64,000 nt of DNA from Candidatus Heimdallarchaeota archaeon (GTDB taxonomy: Archaea > Asgardarchaeota > Heimdallarchaeia > JABLTI01): the NCBI GenBank assembly GCA_018238155.1, contig JABCTZ010000032.1:153034-217033 (forward strand), in the 5' to 3' direction. Shown piece by piece: positions 60,583-64,000 of the stretch (within the stretch, counting starts at the first letter, position 1; each line of letters starts with the position of its first letter). The position numbers were made by a program, and so were the translations under genes. The notes beneath the pieces are model-generated. The model saw only the letters and a list, made by a program, of their open reading frames with translations, ran no database searches and had not been told where the DNA came from.

Positions 60583-61437
60583 ATGACAAAAAAAGGTCTA
60601 ATTAGTGTTGTAGAGCGTGAACACATTCTCTCATTATTAAATCATGGTAAAAGAACTGATGGCAGAGCCTTCGACGAATTCAGAAAGATAACTATTATTC
60701 CTGGATACGTTCAAAAAGCAGAAGGATCAGCAATCGCTAAAATTGGCAAAAGCAAAGTAATTGCAGGTGTAAAAGCACAAATGGGTACTCCATTCCCTGA
60801 TACACCAAATAAAGGAGTAATTACTACTACTGTAGAATTAGTTCCAGTAGCTGCTCCTGAATTTGAATCAGGACCTCCTCGTGAATTTGCCATTGAACTC
60901 GCAAGAGTTGCAGATAGAGCAATACGTGAATCAGAAGCAGTATCAAACGAAGATTTGGTGGTATTACCAAGTAAATCTGTTTGGATTCTCTTCATTGATA
61001 TTTATGTGTTAGATCATGATGGAAATCTCTATGATGCATGTGAACTTGCTGCCTTAGGTGCACTATTAAATACACAAATTCCTGATGTTAAAATAGTCAC
61101 AAATGAAAAAGGTGAAGAAGTAGTTGAGCTTCTTGAAACAACTCATCCACTAGTAATGAAGCATGTACCTATCAGCTGTACTTTCTCAAAAATTGGTGAT
61201 AATATCATTGTTGATCCAAATTATGCAGAAGAACACATTCAAGACACACGACTTACACTTGCTTTTACAGAAGAAAATAAGATTTGTTCCACACAAAAAG
61301 GTGAATCTGGAACCTTTTCTGTAGAAGAAATCAAAAAGTGCATTGATATTGCAGCAGAAAGAACGAAAGACATAAGAAGTCAACTCGATACAATCGTTGA
61401 CCCACAAGGAAACCCTTGGTCTGAGGAATCCTCCTAA
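60583..61437 (+). CDS. rrp42: exosome subunit Rrp42
   Basis: Structural RNase PH-fold partner of Rrp41 in the exosome ring, 284 residues. It starts with LNHGKRTDGRAFDEFRKITIIPGYV and has AEGSAIAKIGKSKVIAGVKAQMG, PDTPNKGVITTTVELVPVAAPEFESGPP and EFAIELARVADRAIRESEAV. It lacks the acidic catalytic set, as in other archaeal Rrp42 proteins. Three-gene exosome block in standard order, followed by eL43. Confidence 0.94.
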   Translation: MTKKGLISVVEREHILSLLNHGKRTDGRAFDEFRKITIIPGYVQKAEGSAIAKIGKSKVIAGVKAQMGTPFPDTPNKGVITTTVELVPVAAPEFESGPPREFAIELARVADRAIRESEAVSNEDLVVLPSKSVWILFIDIYVLDHDGNLYDACELAALGALLNTQIPDVKIVTNEKGEEVVELLETTHPLVMKHVPISCTFSKIGDNIIVDPNYAEEHIQDTRLTLAFTEENKICSTQKGESGTFSVEEIKKCIDIAAERTKDIRSQLDTIVDPQGNPWSEESS

Positions 61438-61478
61438 GACCAAATTATTCCATAAATAATACCAAGAAGGTAAAATCA

Positions 61479-61769
61479 ATGACTCGAAAAACAAAGAAAG
61501 TCGGTTCAACTGGTCGTTTCGGACCTAGATATGGTTCTCAACTTAAGAAACGTGTCCTAAAAATAGAGCAAGGCATGCATGCTGCTCACAAATGTCCAAA
61601 TTGTGCTAGTCCAAATGTAAAAAGGAAATCAGTAGGAATTTGGACCTGTAAAAAATGCAAAGCAAGCTTTGCAGGTGGCGCATGGGTACCAATAACTCCA
61701 ACAGGAAAATCGGCTTCAAGAACAACAATAAGTTTAGAAGAACAACGACTTGAGAAAGCCAAGAAATGA
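61479..61769 (+). CDS. rpl37ae: 50S ribosomal protein eL43 (L37Ae)
   Basis: 96 residues with the zinc ribbon C39-PNC42 ... C57-KKC60, and the N-terminal MTRKTKKVGSTGRFGPRYGSQLKKRV typical of the family. Binds large-subunit rRNA. It follows rrp42 by 41 bases. The Brix gene overlaps its last four bases (ATGA), indicating translational coupling. In many archaea rpoP follows here; it is not present in this position. Confidence 0.95.
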   Translation: MTRKTKKVGSTGRFGPRYGSQLKKRVLKIEQGMHAAHKCPNCASPNVKRKSVGIWTCKKCKASFAGGAWVPITPTGKSASRTTISLEEQRLEKAKK

Positions 61770-62419
61770 ATGAACGAGAAATATCTCCCTACGAAAAATT
61801 TATGTTAACAACCTCTAGGAAACCTAGCCATAGGACGCGTTCTTTTACGCGTGATTTGGTTAGGGTTATTCCTTGGTGTTTTCATTTTACCAGAGGTTCA
61901 TGCAGTCTAAAAGACTTAGCTGAAGAGTTAACAGATTTAGGTATAAACAGGGTTCTAATTTTACATGAGAGAAAAGGAAATCCTAGTCTCATTAAATTTT
62001 ATAAACTTGTAAACGAGAAATTAGAAGAAAGAGAGTATCGTGTGCGAATTAAAGGGATTAGTCTTGGTCGAGAACTAAGAAATGTTAGATCAATTTTTAC
62101 TTCTGAATCTAAATTTAGCGTAATTAATCAATCAAAATCTGATTTTGGTGAACAACTCTATACTATGTTATCAATATTCTTTGATTTTCAGCGCACACGT
62201 GCACTACCTCAAGACCCCAATTTCAAAGGAATAGCTATTCTGTATTCTGATACTACAGAAGGACACATCAATTTAGTTTTTCAACAAATAGAATCGAAGA
62301 AGATGATTGGTCCAAGAATAACTATATCTGATGTCTATTTAGGTAAGAAAGGTGAAGCTATTAGTTCATTGATGGACATAATTGGTATTGGAAAAAGAAA
62401 AAGACAATCAAAGAATTGA
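61766..62419 (+). CDS. Brix-domain ribosome biogenesis protein (Imp4-like)
   Basis: 217 residues, one Brix domain: N-terminal helix with TSRKPSHRTRSFTRDLVRVIP, then NRVLILHERKGNPSLIKFYKL and a C-terminal half with FDFQRTRALPQDPNFKGIAILYSD. Archaeal Brix proteins act in rRNA processing and subunit assembly. It overlaps eL43 by four bases and is followed by pcc1 after 38 bases, so translation, processing and tRNA modification genes share one operon. Confidence 0.88.
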   Translation: MNEREISPYEKFMLTTSRKPSHRTRSFTRDLVRVIPWCFHFTRGSCSLKDLAEELTDLGINRVLILHERKGNPSLIKFYKLVNEKLEEREYRVRIKGISLGRELRNVRSIFTSESKFSVINQSKSDFGEQLYTMLSIFFDFQRTRALPQDPNFKGIAILYSDTTEGHINLVFQQIESKKMIGPRITISDVYLGKKGEAISSLMDIIGIGKRKRQSKN

Positions 62420-62457
62420 TTGTTGTATTTATCTGTTAAAATTCTACTGCTGTTGGG

Positions 62458-62745
62458 ATGATTTTGGTCGACAATCAAGAGAACAATCATTCATTTAGCT
62501 TTATTTCTGAATTAGTAATCAAATCGTTATCTAATAAAGAAATTACAGCTATTTATTCTGCAATATATCCAGAAACAACAGTTGAAATTAGTTCAAGAGG
62601 AAAAGCAGAAATATTTATCGAAGATGGTATTTGCTTGCGAATGGTTTTTTCTGCTATAGATTTCATTTCCCTACGTGCAATGGTTAGTTCATATTTAAGA
62701 TGGATTGATGCAGCAATTTCCTCACTAAATATTGTTGAGTTGTAA
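62458..62745 (+). CDS. pcc1: KEOPS complex subunit Pcc1
   Basis: 95 residues. The closing helix ISLRAMVSSYLRWIDAAISSL matches the Pcc1 signature (NSYLRWxxxA), and the beta-strand AEIFIEDGICLRMVFSAIDF is typical. KEOPS makes the t6A modification of tRNAs; Pcc1 dimerises the complex. The position after Brix and eL43 agrees with the usual archaeal exosome-ribosome-KEOPS gene neighbourhood. Confidence 0.82.
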   Translation: MILVDNQENNHSFSFISELVIKSLSNKEITAIYSAIYPETTVEISSRGKAEIFIEDGICLRMVFSAIDFISLRAMVSSYLRWIDAAISSLNIVEL

Positions 62746-62877
62746 GAAATAAAATCACTTAATGAAATACTCCAAGAATACCTAACAAACAACAGAGTGA
62801 AAAGATTTTTAATATAAAGCAAATCAAAACAATCAGAAAGAAAGCAATTCTTAATTGCAAGTATAGAAGGAATAATC

Positions 62878-63060
62878 ATGACTCACGGTTCAGTACAAAA
62901 AGCCGGAAAAGTTAGAAACTCTACACCAAAAGTAGAACAAAAACATCATGTTTCTAGGCATCCCCGGACAAGAAACAAACATAATTACTTAAAGCGAAAT
63001 ATAAAGGGTATCCCAACTGGACAACAATCAGGCGCAAAGCGTAGAAGAAGAAGAAGATAA
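62878..63060 (+). CDS. rps30e: 30S ribosomal protein eS30
   Basis: 60 residues, very basic. Opening HGSVQKAGKVRNSTPKVEQ matches the eS30 N-terminal consensus (GSLxRAGKVRxxTPKV), followed by the Arg/Lys-rich half and a run of six Arg at the end. eS30 is present in Thermoproteota, Korarchaeota and Asgard lineages and absent from most Euryarchaeota, which supports an Asgard or related placement. Single small gene between pcc1 and elp3. Confidence 0.85.
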   Translation: MTHGSVQKAGKVRNSTPKVEQKHHVSRHPRTRNKHNYLKRNIKGIPTGQQSGAKRRRRRR

Positions 63061-63197
63061 CTTCTTCCTCATTCATATATCCTATACGTTTATCCTTTTA
63101 CGTTCAACATTAGCCTAATTTTAAAAAGATTTAGTGTAACAATGGAAGCAAATTTGTTAGTAAAATTTTAAGTGTAATCTAAGTTATCTTAGTAATA

Positions 63198-64000
63198 ATG
63201 GATGTTTCACTCTTGGAAAAAGAAAAAATATATCGTGAAATATTGGAACAAATTATCGCTTCTCCCCCCAAAAATCAAAAAGGTCTAGCGAAAATTAAAA
63301 GAGCTGCTTGTAAAAAATACTCTCTAAATCATTTTCCAAGAAATAGTGATATCCTAGAATGTGCTACTGAAAAGGAACGACCAATAGTTCTTCCAATTTT
63401 AATCAAAAAACCGAGTAGAACTCTATCTGGAGTTGCTGTAGTTGCTGTAATGAGTAAACCTTTAGCATGTCCACATGGGAAATGTACTATGTGCCCTGGC
63501 GGACCGGAGGAAGATAGTCCACAATCATATACTGGTTTTGAACCTGCTGCAATGCGTGGGAAAATGTTTGAATATGATCCTGAAAAACAAGTTACTGCAA
63601 GATTGCAACAATTAGAAGCAATTGGTCATAATACTAGTAAAATTGATTTAATTTTAATGGGTGGAACATTACCTGCTGCTCCATTGGAATATCAAGAATC
63701 TTTCATTAAGGGTTGTCTTGATGGTGTTACCAAAAGACATTCCAAAACAATTGAAGACGCAATAGAATTTGCAGAAACAAGTGAAAGACGTTGTGTAGGC
63801 ATAACAGTAGAAACACGACCTGATACTTGTTCAATTGAAAATTTAAAACAGCAATTAAATTGGGGTGTTACTCGAGTAGAAGTAGGTGTGCAAATAGTTA
63901 ACGACAAAGTTTACACGAGAATTAATCGTGGACATACTGTGGATGATGTGACCAATGCTTTCAAAACACTACGAGATTTAGGTTTGAAAGTTACAGCGCA
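63198..64000 (+). CDS. elp3: tRNA uridine-modifying enzyme Elp3, 5' part, cut by window edge
   Basis: Starts at ATG 63198 and runs past the right end, about 267 residues in view; Elp3 proteins usually have about 500. The radical-SAM cysteine motif CPHGKCTMCPGGPEE lies at about residues 90-104, giving CX4CX2C as in Elp3. ARLQQLEAIGHNTSKIDLILMGGTLPAAPLEYQ and RCVGITVETRPDTCS follow, with VGVQIVNDKVYTRINRGHT. The C-terminal GNAT domain lies outside. Elp3 makes the cm5U wobble modification. No frame break seen. Confidence 0.95.
   Translation, partial: MDVSLLEKEKIYREILEQIIASPPKNQKGLAKIKRAACKKYSLNHFPRNSDILECATEKERPIVLPILIKKPSRTLSGVAVVAVMSKPLACPHGKCTMCPGGPEEDSPQSYTGFEPAAMRGKMFEYDPEKQVTARLQQLEAIGHNTSKIDLILMGGTLPAAPLEYQESFIKGCLDGVTKRHSKTIEDAIEFAETSERRCVGITVETRPDTCSIENLKQQLNWGVTRVEVGVQIVNDKVYTRINRGHTVDDVTNAFKTLRDLGLKVTA

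Noticed and set aside
1..64000. CRISPR array, insertion sequence or prophage
   Set aside because: No regularly spaced direct repeats, no transposase or integrase gene and no terminal inverted repeat pairs were seen; base composition is even across the window.

Overview
The window is an AT-rich archaeal chromosome segment, densely coded on both strands. The information-processing genes are archaeal: GatD/GatE, exosome Rrp4/Rrp41/Rrp42, SBDS, aEF1B, ABCE1, uS13/uS4/uS11, eL43, eS30, Brix, Pcc1 and Elp3. A Rab-like small GTPase sits beside a coiled-coil partner, and there is a 7TM protein with a roadblock/longin-like cytosolic tail. Together these suggest an Asgard archaeon, perhaps Heimdallarchaeia-like. 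That placement is inference; no marker was phylogenetically tested. No rRNA, tRNA, CRISPR array or insertion sequence was found.

Layout. 0-5.3 kb: M48 membrane protease, two small unknown proteins and the TldD/TldE protease pair. 5.3-10 kb (minus): a membrane zinc-ribbon protein, the coiled-coil plus Rab-like GTPase pair, TatD and a two-domain GNAT. 10-14.5 kb: DegT-type aminotransferase, IscU and cysteine desulfurase, and a class II HMG-CoA reductase. 14.6-18.7 kb: two exported, C-terminally anchored proteins, one phospholipase C-like with an eroded zinc site and one a solute-binding protein that reads as circularly permuted. 18.9-26.8 kb: small zinc-ribbon and helical proteins, divergent GatD and GatE, and the 7TM protein. 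27-29 kb: uS13-uS4-uS11 and a zinc-finger protein. 29-38 kb: aminotransferase, FAH hydrolase, two tandem E2-like acyltransferases lacking the catalytic His, gamma-glutamyltransferase, a secreted repeat protein, a VOC protein and TyrRS. 38-48.7 kb: ABCE1, the CoA operon and a lipid kinase. 48.7-52.6 kb: ABC importer permease and ATPase on opposite strands. 52.7-57.7 kb: aEF1B, IleRS and small membrane proteins. 58-64 kb: SBDS-exosome-ribosome-KEOPS block ending in Elp3, cut by the window edge.

How genes work together. The CoA operon (40.3-47.5 kb) encodes pantoate, beta-alanine and 4'-phosphopantetheine formation by the archaeal route, then a translationally coupled adenylate-forming ligase. 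The 58-64 kb block joins RNA degradation, ribosome maturation and tRNA modification (Pcc1, Elp3). Convergent genes are often separated by short perfect inverted repeats, several followed by T-runs, that look like hairpin terminators. The strongest candidates for something new are the permuted solute-binding protein, the tandem His-less E2 pair, the 7TM-roadblock protein and the GTPase/coiled-coil pair.
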